Source: Astrothelium macrocarpum
Lineage: Eukaryota; Ascomycota; Dothideomycetes; Trypetheliales; Trypetheliaceae
Direction of reading: 5' to 3'
Assembly (NCBI GenBank): GCA_021030915.1
Contig: JAGEMR010000082.1
Span: 1 to 64,000 of the forward strand
Length of the DNA: 64,000 nucleotides
Part shown: piece by piece, positions 54,832-64,000 of the stretch
Layout of the letters: every line of letters starts with the position of its first letter
Position numbering within the stretch: the stretch's first letter is position 1
Translations under genes and position numbers: made by a program
Notes under the pieces: model-generated
Seen by the model: the letters and a program-made list of their open reading frames with translations, nothing else
What the model was told of the DNA's origin: nothing
Database searches by the model: none

Positions 54832-56052
54832 ATGGCTGCTGCAGGGGCTCGTCCCTCTGCCGGAATCCCTTCAACCTCGACCTCGTCATTTAGCCGACTG
54901 GATACCATCACCACTGCGGCGGAACCTTCTGCAGATGGAGCAGTAGCTTCATTTAATGCCCCGTCAGCCGATGTGAGAAGCACCGATGAGGTCGAATCTC
55001 CGAGCTTGTCGAACCCCACCGCTCTGGCACGCTTCGAATTTGAGGCCGGCCGCGGCAAAGATGGAACTAAAATTCTGATGGTAGAGTGGGAAGATGATGA
55101 AAATACGCAGAATAATCGGGGCGATTGGCGAATATCCTGGGAAGGCAAGAGTACTGTGATATCTGCCAGCGACTCTCTAAATACATCTTCGGATTTACAT
55201 CGACTCTATTTCTTACTCGGCCCTGGAGCACCAGTTCCAAGTCTGGTCACTCTGACATTTCAAGCAAAAGATGACGAGAGTAAGAAACCCGTCGTCTGGA
55301 CAACCAATCCCCTACCTGCCATATTCCCCCCTGAGCTTGGCGCTTCTGCACGAGAAGCCGGCAAGAAGGGGGTATTGCATACGATATGGGGCAAGAAGCG
55401 CCTATCGGCTCTTCAAGCCGAAATAGACGCCGAGAGCAAGAACAACGTTGAAGGGATAGCACTGCAAATGGCGATTCAGGAAAAGGAATGGATAGAACAG
55501 AATTTTGGAATTGGAGCAAGGCCAAGTATTAGCATCCCACAAACGCAGACTGGTCCGAACCAGCAACGGCCGATGAGCCCGACAAGTCCGCGTACTCCAG
55601 GAGGAGGGAGGTTGGCAGAGAAATTGAAGGGATTGAAGCTGGGAACAACAGACACCGCACTGAGTCCAGTGTCTAGACAACCGGAACAAAATCCGCTTAG
55701 CCCGGAAGAAGCAGATGTGGCAGTTGGCTCATTCGCTTCGATCAAGGGCACAATGGCCGCAAAACCTCCTCAACGTGCAGTCAATGCAACGTCGCAAAAC
55801 CCACCACCCGACGTCCTAGCTCAGCAGAGAGCCAATTCCGGAGATGGAATGGGATCGTTGAATGCGTTTGCAGCAGGGCCTACGTCGTTCGATCGGTCAG
55901 GAGTAGCAGCATTAAAACAAGACGAAGATAAGGAAGACGATCTCTTTGCGAGTCCAATTGGGCCCCGGAGCCCGGAGATGGGAAAGAGCCCATTCAGCTT
56001 CAAGAGAGAGGATACGATGAAGTATATAGAACAGCTCAAAACAGAATCATGA
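54832..56052 (+). CDS. Conserved fungal hypothetical protein
   Basis: A single exon of 406 residues from ATG 54832 (MAAAGARPSAG); upstream in-frame codons have no ATG. Residues ~65-170 look globular and beta-rich: ALARFEFEAGRGKDGTKIL, VEWEDD, DWRISWEGKSTVISASD, LHRLYFLLGPGAPVPSLVTL. Next come the basic GVLHTIWGKKRLSALQAEI and an acidic/aliphatic helix. The rest is Pro/Ser-rich and disordered (PMSPTSPRTPGG; GKSPFSFKREDTMKYIEQL). I have seen this kind of layout in Pezizomycotina hypotheticals but can give no function. No signal peptide or TM span. Confidence 0.7.
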   Translation: MAAAGARPSAGIPSTSTSSFSRLDTITTAAEPSADGAVASFNAPSADVRSTDEVESPSLSNPTALARFEFEAGRGKDGTKILMVEWEDDENTQNNRGDWRISWEGKSTVISASDSLNTSSDLHRLYFLLGPGAPVPSLVTLTFQAKDDESKKPVVWTTNPLPAIFPPELGASAREAGKKGVLHTIWGKKRLSALQAEIDAESKNNVEGIALQMAIQEKEWIEQNFGIGARPSISIPQTQTGPNQQRPMSPTSPRTPGGGRLAEKLKGLKLGTTDTALSPVSRQPEQNPLSPEEADVAVGSFASIKGTMAAKPPQRAVNATSQNPPPDVLAQQRANSGDGMGSLNAFAAGPTSFDRSGVAALKQDEDKEDDLFASPIGPRSPEMGKSPFSFKREDTMKYIEQLKTES

Positions 56053-56743
56053 AGCTTCACGGCATGAGCCCAGGCATGGGCAAGGCGTTTGGCTATCCAT
56101 TTAGCGAAGTGTGGAGAGCGCGTGCACAGTATTCCCTTTTAAAAAGCCGATGATAAAGTTCAAGACTAGACGAGTTGACTCAACATGTGCTAATGAGAAT
56201 TCCAAATGAACCTCGCTGCACAATTGGGAGCGTTTTAGGTTTGCCCTATTGAACAGCCTTGGGAGCCTTGCTCACTAATTTTTTGACAACTTGGGACCAT
56301 TGGAATTGACCGTCCTTCAAAAACGCCCGCTACAAATAAATCCAACGATGTCTGGCCGTTCTCGATAATCTTCAAGTGAAGCTCATCAGTTGAGCTCCGA
56401 ACTTTGCCTTTCCTCAACCGAAAGAAATTCACCGAGGTCTGAAGGCTTAGCAGATTAAGGTTTAGCTAATTTCAACAATAGTACCCGAATAACTCCAGTC
56501 TAGGAACGCAGGTCTTTTTCGAATCTAAATAGTTCCGACTTCCTTCCGTGGAATGCCAAGTTCTATGAGCACCGTTGACATTCTTGTGATAGGCCTTAAT
56601 ACCGGACATATCTCGCATTACTCACCTGTCTCGAACGTTCAGCACTACACTCAGCTTCGCCTCCCCTGTGATTCAGCGGATCACTAAGTATCCGTCAAGC
56701 GACTTGCGCAGCTCCTTCACTTGCCTTCCACATTGCATCCTGC
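56053..56743. other. Gene-free stretch
   Basis: 3' flank between convergent loci; no supported gene. Confidence 0.4.
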
Positions 56744-58083
56744 TTATCCTTGCCACCACGCTCCGCCAGTCCATGCCATCTCGGAATTACATTCTGCAGC
56801 TCTCTCAACATCTGCTCTATCATCAGTCCAAACACCTGCGATCCCCCTTTCTCTCCTAGCATCGACATCCGTAACATTCATATTCCCAGAGTTCACATCA
56901 CGGTTCCGAATCTCCGTCGTCACACACTCAAGAACCAGATATTTCACGCCCTTCCCCCACTCAGACTGCTTCTCCAACCCCACTGGGCTACTGTCAAATC
57001 CCTCAAGCGGCCATTCAAGTTCAGGTCCAAAGTAGCCAACCCGCTGAGCCCAGGACAGCGGACATGTGCGGTTCGTCCACTTGGTCTCACACGACAGTTC
57101 CAAAGCCGAATGCGAGAGTTACGCAATAATGACATTTCTCTTCACCCTATCGCCAGCACAAAATGCATGATCCAGTTCTGTCTGCGTAAAGTCGTCGTTC
57201 ATCTCGTACCCCACAAACACAGCGTCTGCATGTCGGGGCTGCCGGCCGAAGAAGTCGTCCTCTAGCAGGACTATCCCCGCGTATTCGGCTGCATCGCGGA
57301 TGTCTTCGTCGTATAGCGCGACAAAGTTGCTGGTTGAGGGCACGGCATGTGTGACTTGAAGATGTTCGATGGGGATGCTGGGAAATTAAGCAGCGTGCTT
57401 AGGTAGTTCCTGCTGCGCACCCTCTATTAAACAAGTGAGACTTGAGGCGATGGTTGCTACGTCTTCGGAAGTTGGGAGGCCGACCGCTTTGCGTGCGCGG
57501 CGGGCAAGTTGGCTGGGAATGTCTTGCGCGCCACGGAGGACGCCGCCGTCGTGTTGGTAGTCGTATGGAGGGCTGAGTTTGAGACGGTTTAGGGCTGAGT
57601 TTACAAGGGGAGATGGTGGAAGAGAGATGGAGGAATTAGTCACATACGCCATATGCCTTGATGTGCTGAGCCCGAGACGCTTCATGGCATCTTGGTATTG
57701 GGATAAGCCAAGGCATTTAGCCAGCCGTACGATGGATCCTGTGGGAGTACAGACTGATGCAATTCTGTTTGAGAAGATTCTCTTTAGCCACCCGTTTAAT
57801 GTATCTGTGTGTGGGACCAATTGGTATACCCAACTGGTTCAGTCACGTCGAGTCCAATCGCCAGGATATTTCCCTGATCCTCATAGGATTAGGAGATGCG
57901 TTGAATTATGAATGAAGAGAAAGACGCAGCCACAGGGAACAGAGAATACACGCCTATGAAGTATAGAAAGACGAGAATGAAAGCAGCCACTAGAAACATA
58001 AAACGTGGTGCTCGAACATGGCGTCTTTCCTTCCTGCCTTTGCCAGGCTGGGTCCAGGAGTGAAACCCTCCTCCTCGATACAC
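56744..58083 (-). pseudogene. Decayed gene for a membrane-anchored protein of unknown family
   Basis: The 5' part encodes a basic leader and one TM span (RFMFLVAAFILVFLYFIGVY); no ATG is clear. After a likely intron the frame NILAIGLDVTEPVGYTNWSHT is lost at a TG/CA dinucleotide run near 57806-57813 and continues one frame over (DTLNGWLKRIFSNRIASVC ... PPSPLVNSALNRLKLSPPYD). From 57820 down to 56744 a single frame stays coding-like but is cut by TAA at 57386-57388 and TAA at 57119-57121. Downstream segments FVALYDEDIRDAAEYAGIVL, NRTCPLSWAQRVGYFGPELE and TTEIRNRDVNSGNM look protein-like. Both stops are one C-to-T change from CAA. Undetected introns or sequencing error at the dinucleotide run are alternatives. 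Confidence 0.5.
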
Positions 58084-58536
58084 GTTCGTCCTGCTCTTCC
58101 TTTTTGTTTTTAAGAACAGGGATTTTAAAGCACCATTAAGTGGTCTTTGTAGCTCGCGGTGTTCTGGTTACGGGGACGGAAATCAGCTGTGCCCGAACAT
58201 GATTTTCAGCTAGGGTTTTTCCAACCTTCACCCATCACCATCAATCGCCAAATTGTCCCAAGGACTATCCGAGCTTCGTTGAGGAGTAACGGGCCAATAT
58301 ATGTCGGTTTCTGTGTCCCATCTCATAACCGGTTATATTGTGGCACATACGAAGCAGGAATACAGGCAGGTATCGAGGTAAATCAGTTCGTGGACACTCA
58401 TTGCAGAAATATTGCACTTATCAAAAACTCAAAAGTGTTCATTATTTTTCATATCTTCAATTTTGCACATCGAGACTAAAGGACGTATCATAAATTTGCA
58501 TTTCCCGCCCAATGTTTAGATTACCAACGGCGCGCT
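58084..58536. other. Gene-free stretch
   Basis: No supported gene between the SDR 3' end and the pseudogene. Confidence 0.4.
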
Positions 58537-59419
58537 TATGCGGACATCCGATCAATCTCTCCAAAATCCTTGTATCCCACTCCTTTCACAAAAGTGTAAT
58601 GCCACGGTTCTTGGATTTTGCATTCTGCCAACTCAACGTACAACGCTGCACGTGCCTGTCCATCAAAATTCAACCCAGCAGGTGACCCGTCCTTGAGCCG
58701 CTCGTCGGTGTAGTAGAACCTGCATGGCGCACGGATTTCAGCCTTGTTCGTTTTGAGTGGTGGTCAAGGCTCAAGGTTCCTTCTAGTCAACGGCAAGAGA
58801 CATTTCATGGATTATACGATGCGAAACGTTACTTACCTACACCCCCGACTTCCGTACGCCTTGATCAGCGATTGAATCATGTGTGCGACCGCCGATTTGC
58901 CCATCCCAAACGTGACAGTCCGTGGCTGAGGCAATGCGTTTAATTTATTGCCAGTGAAGATGAATGTCTTCAAGACTGAATCTGGAAGCTCGGCGAATCC
59001 GGCAACGGCGTATTTGGCAGCAAATAACGTGCTGGTCGCATTTACAGTCATATCCCGGGACACGTTAACAGGATCGAGAGATTGAAGGGGATCGTCTTGA
59101 TCAAGAACCTCACGGGAATATGCTTTGAAGATTTTTGAGAAAACTAGTCAACGCAAATATGTATTGGACAGAGCTCACCATTGTATATGACAACGCTTGG
59201 AGGGTTGCCAAATGTCTCCTTTATATTGGCGAAAGCTTGTGGCAGTCGGGATGGGTCCGTCAGATCAAGACGGATCTGTAAGTTACCGTCTTCATTGAGT
59301 CCGTCCGTGAGACTGCGAGCAGCCAGAGCTATACGAAACCCTCTAGCTTTCAGTGCAAGCGTAGTATGGTGTCCAATATGTGGACCGGCTCCGAGTATGA
59401 ATGCAACAGGAATAGACAT
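58537..59419 (-). CDS. Atypical short-chain dehydrogenase/reductase (SDR) family protein
   Basis: There are three exons: 59419-59179, 59143-58837 and 58719-58537, giving about 243 residues. A Rossmann start MSIPVAFILGAGPHIGHHTT carries the GxGxxxG nucleotide-binding motif, followed by the beta-2 end ALAARS and LDLTDPS. The usual catalytic Y-x-x-x-K reads F-G-M-G-K (TVTFGMGKSAVAHMIQSL), so the catalytic Tyr appears replaced by Phe. The conserved C-terminus is WHYTFVKGVGYKDFGE. Such proteins bind NAD(P)(H), but whether this one is an active oxidoreductase is doubtful. Substrate unknown; no biosynthetic cluster surrounds it. Confidence 0.78.
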
Positions 59420-59957
59420 ATTCTTTTCTTTTCTTTTTATTTGATAAGAAAGTTAAACCAGAGTTCAAATAATTGCTTCAAACTCTTGGAAGTTTCTTGA
59501 TTCTTCGATTACATGACTGGTATTGGGTTGTCTTAAATACTTTTTCACTGCTTGTTATTTCTTCATCTGTTCAGTTATTTTTACTTAGAACAACATCTCG
59601 GCCTTTGAAGCAGAGTCCGAAGCTAAAGTGCCCAACCAATCAGAGTTGGCTCTGTTGCGAGAAAACAAGCTGATTGCCTCAGCATGAGTAAACAGTGGAA
59701 AGGACTGAATCTAGTCAGAATTATCTACTGGGCCTCCAATGTCTTCCTTGCGTTCTCGGTTTTGTAATGTAACATTCTCGGAAGCGGAAGGCTTTGCTGG
59801 CTCCGACCTGTGGTGATAATAATTTCACAAAAATTCTTAAGGTATGCGGACAACTCGGTGCATAAGAACATGCGTCGTCTCATTCCACTTCTCGCATTAT
59901 CCCATACTACTTTGGTATCACTATCGAAAGTCTTGAATCGTAACTTCATTCCGCATC
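59420..59957. other. Gene-free stretch
   Basis: SDR promoter and Svp26 3' flank; nothing else seen. Confidence 0.4.
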
Positions 59958-60844
59958 CTAATAAACTTTTCTTGTTCTCTCGCCCTTCCAAAAACCCATC
60001 AACTCCCCCGTCTCCCCTACCAACTCTCTCACTCCATTAACGACTGCCTTGGCCATGCCTTCTCTCCCTATCTTGCCGCTTCCTGGCTCCTTTCCTGCGC
60101 TTACAAAACTGCTACCCTCACCAGTGGCATATTCGCTGCCCATGCTCGGTAGCACATTCTCACCGGCGGACAAGGAGACGAATAGGGCAAAGGGAACGAG
60201 CCAGACGCAGAGACCAAAGTAGGAGGCAACGTCGGTAAAGGAAGGTGGTAGCTCGTCAGGACCGTACATCGAGTTGCGATAGGATGTAGAGGATGGATTT
60301 GTATAACGGGATGACGAAGGCGAAGGTGGAGAAGAGAAATGTCGGAACCAGAGATAGTGATTGAGAAGAACGAGAACTGGAGGGGGTAAGTTGGTGTCGT
60401 GTGATCAGTCAAACACAGACAGGGGTGAGGTTCTCCATTGGGAATCGTAGCTTGAACCGACAGTAACATACCACAGCTGAGAATAAAGGTCGGATCTGTA
60501 AGTTTGACGATGGGAAAGCGCCGAAGATTTAGGGAATACACGCCATGGCTTGCAACGCCAAGTGCAGTCAAGCCGAAAGGGAATTTGTCCACCAGAACCA
60601 GAAGGATTTGGGTAATGGTGACCGAATAGATGAGATAAGTCAAAACTTTCTTGGCGATAACAGTATGCTCCTCGACGAGTTCAGAGAGGTAATACAGCCC
60701 CGAAGCTGGGTCAAACAAGTCAGCATGGTTGTGTAGCAAGGGACGAGGAGTTGACCATAGTCATAGAAGCGTACCAATCGCGAGGGTAAGAAAACAAAAG
60801 CCAAGAATGACGCCTGCATATCCTAACAGTGGTAAGATCCACAT
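59958..60844 (-). CDS. SVP26: Svp26/Tex261-family ER-Golgi membrane adaptor
   Basis: Three exons starting at ATG 60844 (MWILPLLGYAGVILGFCFLT). Introns interrupt after LAI and after ILSC. Conserved SGLYYLSELVEEHTVIAKKV, YSLNLRRFPIVKLTDPTFIL, VLVLLNHYLWFRHF and SFTDVASYFGLCVWLVPFAL mark the family, with four hydrophobic spans. Svp26 loads several type II Golgi mannosyltransferases into COPII vesicles and so affects protein mannosylation. The C-terminal cytosolic tail is charged and ends ...GFWKGERTRKVY. An upstream in-frame ATG at 60961 would add an unconserved leader, so I chose the internal start. Confidence 0.9.
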
Positions 60845-61242
60845 TTTAACAGGATTGCAGTCATCTGGCTGGCGTCGGAGAAAAAAGATGAGAAAGTTGA
60901 GCTTGTCTGGACAAAGCTGTTTGTAAGGGATCGGCAGCTGCAAGGGCAGAGAAGCGAGCAATGACGTGAGTTAATTATCACATTTCTATCTTACCATGCA
61001 CCCATTCTCGCAGCGAATCAACATCAAGGTCGACAACGGCACAAAATATTTCGACAGCAAACTAATACAGGAGTGGGGACAAACATCAAGAAAACTTGCA
61101 CCAACGCCTTCCACCTGATATCCAGGGGATAACATCAGCCAACCATACCCACCTTATCGATAAGCATGCGATAATTTCTTCCATCTGCATCTCGGTCTCT
61201 CTCTCTCCATCTAAATCCCCACCCTACCCACATCCATCCACC
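60845..61242. promoter_or_regulatory. Divergent promoter region, Svp26 / Bud23
   Basis: A 398-bp region with a CT-rich leader (CTCTCTCCATC repeats near 61197-61212) just before the Bud23 start. Confidence 0.45.
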
Positions 61243-62079
61243 ATGTCTCGCCCCGAAGACCGCCTCCCCGCCGACCTCTACTACAACGACGCCACCTCAC
61301 ACAAATACACCACCTCCTCCCGCATCCAGCACATCCAAACCACCATGACGCAGCGCGCCCTCTCGCTCCTCTCCCTCTCCTCCCCATCCCTCATCCTCGA
61401 CATCGGCTGCGGCTCCGGCCTCTCCGGCACACTACTGTCGTCCGTGCCCGCGGCGCAGGGCGGGCCGCACGCGTGGATCGGCGTCGACGTCAGCGCAGCC
61501 ATGCTGGGCGTCGCACTCGAGCGCGACGTCGACGGCGACCTGCTGCTGGGCGATGCGGGCCAGGGCGTGCCGTTCCGCGCGGGCACGTTTGACGCCGCCG
61601 TCAGCATCAGCGCGGTGCAGTGGCTGTGCAATGTGGAGAGTGCTGGGGAGAGCGCGCAGGGGCGGCTGGCGCGGTTTTTTGGGGGGTTGTATGCGAGTTT
61701 GCGGCGCGGGGCGAGGGCCGTGTGTCAGTTTTATCCGAGGGATCGCGCGCAGAGGGAGTTGGTGACGGGGGCGGCGGTGAGGGCGGGGTTTGGCGCCGGG
61801 TTGTTGATTGATGATAAGGGGACGAAGGGGGAGAAGACGTATTTGGTGTTGAGTGTGGGTGGAGGGGATATTACGGGGGTGGTGGGGGGGTTGGAGGGGG
61901 AGGTGGAGGTGGATGATCAGAGGAGGAAGGGGGGGAAAGTGAAGGGAAGGGAGAGGGCGGACATGGTGAAGGGGAGTAGGGCGTGGATTTTGAGGAAGAA
62001 GGAGCAGATGGAGCGAAAGGGGAAGGTGGTGAAACCGACCTCGAAGTATACGGGCAGGAAGAGGAGAATTAAGTTTTGA
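61243..62079 (+). CDS. BUD23: 18S rRNA (guanine-N7) methyltransferase Bud23
   Basis: A single exon of 278 residues. Begins MSRPEDRLPADLYYNDATSH, matching Bud23/WBSCR22 (RPE...PPE-x-FYN-x-x-EA-x-KY). SAM-binding motif I is LILDIGCGSGLSG, followed by WIGVDVSAAML (motif II acidic residue) and FDAAVSISAVQWLCN (motif IV region). The basic C-terminus (KGSRAWILRKKEQMERKGK; TSKYTGRKRRIKF) is characteristic. With Trm112 it methylates a guanosine in 18S rRNA during small-subunit maturation in the nucleus. The gene is very GC-rich, producing long antisense ORFs. Confidence 0.93.
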   Translation: MSRPEDRLPADLYYNDATSHKYTTSSRIQHIQTTMTQRALSLLSLSSPSLILDIGCGSGLSGTLLSSVPAAQGGPHAWIGVDVSAAMLGVALERDVDGDLLLGDAGQGVPFRAGTFDAAVSISAVQWLCNVESAGESAQGRLARFFGGLYASLRRGARAVCQFYPRDRAQRELVTGAAVRAGFGAGLLIDDKGTKGEKTYLVLSVGGGDITGVVGGLEGEVEVDDQRRKGGKVKGRERADMVKGSRAWILRKKEQMERKGKVVKPTSKYTGRKRRIKF

Positions 62080-62284
62080 GAAGTGTTGTAGAGATTGCAA
62101 AGGGCATGGAACATATTGTGGTTTTGCCAGCTGTTATTTTGCTTTGAGAATTTACGGCACAGCAATAGCGACGGTGTTAGGCGCAGGAGGAAAACTAATT
62201 CAAGGATGTAGATACGCTCTAAAGACTAGAGTACACATGTTACATACGGCTAAAATCCAAGGAATAGCAAATGCAAAAGTTAGT

Positions 62285-63702
62285 CTATGCAGAGTCCATT
62301 GCATTGAGCACTGCTCTTGTGTATTGGTGGGTGGTGGCGTTGCCGCCCATGTCTCTCGTCAATGCTTTGCTGTAGGCCAATCAGAATTATGCATGATCGA
62401 CAGATGATTTCAGAAACACTTACCTATCTGCAATGACTTCGTATACAGCTTTCGAGATGCGATTCGCGTGATCATCAAGCCCAAGGTGCCTTAGTAGCAT
62501 AGCGCCGGAGAGAAGGAGAGCAGTCGGGTTTGCCTGATCCTTGCCTTGGATATCAAGACCGACGTGACGGCACCCAGGCTCGAAAACAGCGACTTCACGA
62601 CCCATGTTGCAGCCAGGAATAACACCGGGACCACCAACAAGACCGGCGCCGATGTTGGAGAGAATGCCACCGTATAGATTAGGCATGACCATAACATCGA
62701 ATTGCTGTGGTCGCGAGACACATTGCATGGAGGCGTTGTCGACAATCATATCGTTAGTCTCAATGGTTGGATAATCCTCGCCAACCTTCTTGACTGTATT
62801 TCTAAAGAGACCGTCCGCTAGCTTCATGATGTTGGCCTTGTGTATGCATGTGACCTTTTTCCTGTTGTTGGCGAGAGCAAAACTGAAAGCGAATTTGGCT
62901 ATCCGTTCAGACTTGGCACGGGTGATGATCTTGAGGGACTCGACGACGCCAGGAACAGATTGGTGTTCAAGGCCAGAGTATTCGCCTTCTGTGTTTTCAC
63001 GAATAATGCAGAGGTCCACATTCTTGTGTCGTGTATTGTATCCAGGAATGTTTTTGATCAAGACTATGGAAGCGTAGATGTCTAGTTCTTGTCGGAGGGC
63101 GACGTTGAAGGAGGTGTGACCAGAGCGTTCCACAGGTGTATGAAGGATGCCTACAATATCAGTCGAGAACTATAGCCAAAAGATATCAGCGCAGACCTTT
63201 CAATCCTAGCTTGTTCCGTTTAAGCGACGCAATTGACTCCCTGAAGAGCTCCTCGGTGTGTTTGTTTCCCGTGTCAACACCGGAAACGTCGACTTGCTCC
63301 CACTCAATTGGTACATTGTCTGCCTTGAATATTTCCTTCATGGATTCTGACACTTCGGCACCAATACCATCACCTGTTATTCCAAGTCAATTGCCATTAC
63401 TTCTCATCTAATTTTGGCCGGGCATACCGGGAATTAAAGTCACAGTGTATTTGCCGCCGTATTTGGTAGGTTTGAAGATGTCTGCTTGGACTGTTGCATA
63501 GCCGCCTAGAGCAAAGTCAGACTCATATCACCATAAAATATCGTTTTTACCACACATCTTGCAGGTACGAATGTGTTTGGCACCCATCGTGAGGCAGGCC
63601 TCGAGGTACGGAATAGGCTCTAATCCAGTATTAGCATTTCTGATCCAGCAATTGGATTTGAGCACGTGCTTGCACCGTTCGAGAACAACTTCGTGACAGC
63701 AT
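62285..63702 (-). CDS. IDH1: NAD-dependent isocitrate dehydrogenase subunit 1, mitochondrial
   Basis: Multi-exon gene starting at ATG 63702 (MLSRSCSRT). An Arg/Ser-rich second-exon stretch (SLFRTSRPASRWVPNTFVPA) suits a mitochondrial presequence. The mature part begins YATVQADIFKPTKYGGKYTV with TLIPGDGIGAEV. The main exon (63127-62420) holds TPVERSGHTSFNVALRQ, the DLCIIRENTEGEYSGLEHQS substrate loop, VTCIHKANIMKLADGLF and VMPNLYGGILSNIGAGLVGG. The last small exon encodes DMGGNATTHQYTRAVLNAM. It is the regulatory-type subunit of the octameric TCA-cycle enzyme. The donor after the presequence exon is ambiguous (GTGTGG or GTAAAA). Convergent with BUD23, 205 bp apart. Confidence 0.92.
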
Positions 63703-64000
63703 GTTGGTAGCAATGGGAGTTTTGGAAGAGAATATCAATAGGGTGGTTGGAGGGGTGTTATGGAGCTCTGCAGGAAAAAGCAAAGTCTGGCACCAAAACC
63801 TGCGGCAGCGCCGCGCCGAACGTTTCCGAGGAGCATCACAGCGTCAAATAAATCCAGCTACATGTCTTCACGGGAAACAATGTTATTGATGAATACTTTT
63901 GCGATATTACTTGCGCTGTGGTATACTGTTTCTATCTCTGTAAGACATTGAAAATATTAGCCACCTTGGATAGGCTCTATATTGCTCAAGCTTCGGCAGC
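63703..64000. promoter_or_regulatory. IDH1 upstream region
   Basis: Window edge. Short plus-strand ORFs here lack support; the stretch is most simply the IDH1 promoter. Confidence 0.4.

Noticed and set aside
61432..62100. 222-residue minus-strand ORF over BUD23
   Set aside because: Pro/Arg/His-rich shadow of the GC-rich methyltransferase gene.
1..64000. tRNA, rRNA or CRISPR features
   Set aside because: I saw no cloverleaf with a GGTTCGANTCC-type B box, no rRNA motifs and no regular direct-repeat/spacer array; the 24.7-24.9 kb repeats are irregular and eukaryotic.

Overview
The window reads as the nuclear genome of a filamentous ascomycete (Pezizomycotina). Most genes are intron-poor or carry short introns (about 45-80 nt, GT...AG, with CTAAC/CTGAC-like branch sites). 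The gene set also fits: a fungal STAND/NLR protein, GH72 glucanosyltransferase, Zn2Cys6 regulator, dysferlin-domain peroxin and a Kex2-processed peptide precursor. The first ~0.9 kb is an extremely AT-rich block of the kind left by repeat-induced point mutation (RIP). I cannot fix the class or species.

Layout. 0-5 kb: AT-rich block, an eight-exon MEIOB-like meiotic OB-fold gene, then a convergent Pex24/28/29-type peroxin. 5-16 kb: Pom1-type DYRK kinase, indoleamine 2,3-dioxygenase, and a ten-exon YchF-type GTPase (yeast YGR210C family). 16-25 kb: a possible innate-immunity patch with a four-TM protein, a broken GPI-anchored surface protein gene, a 1454-residue NACHT-TPR-ZZ NLR and a spaced repeat array upstream of it. 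25-41 kb: GH72 enzyme, NatC subunit Naa38, a disordered 'cell wall proline-rich' type protein, NAD kinase, a CsbD-like stress protein and a coiled-coil protein. 42.8-43.4 kb: a secreted precursor with eight near-identical peptide repeats between kexin sites. 44-53 kb: a small Cys-rich ORF, a SAM-PH protein, and a Pro1/ADV-1/NosA-type Zn2Cys6 regulator behind 3.4 kb of gene-free DNA. 54-64 kb: a conserved hypothetical, a decayed membrane-protein gene, an atypical SDR, Svp26, Bud23 and Idh1.

Several genes point to mating and sexual development: the MEIOB-like gene, the Pro1-type regulator and the repeat-peptide precursor. The precursor is the most striking item. It has a signal peptide, eight copies of RISEWHNIGEPGGE, K-x-KR cleavage sites, and spacers built only of X-Ala/X-Pro dipeptides, which is the processing logic of alpha-factor pheromones, but the core has no cysteine. 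Exon boundaries were worked out by hand from splice motifs and reading-frame continuity and may be off by a base or two. Family calls come from recognising motifs, not from searches.
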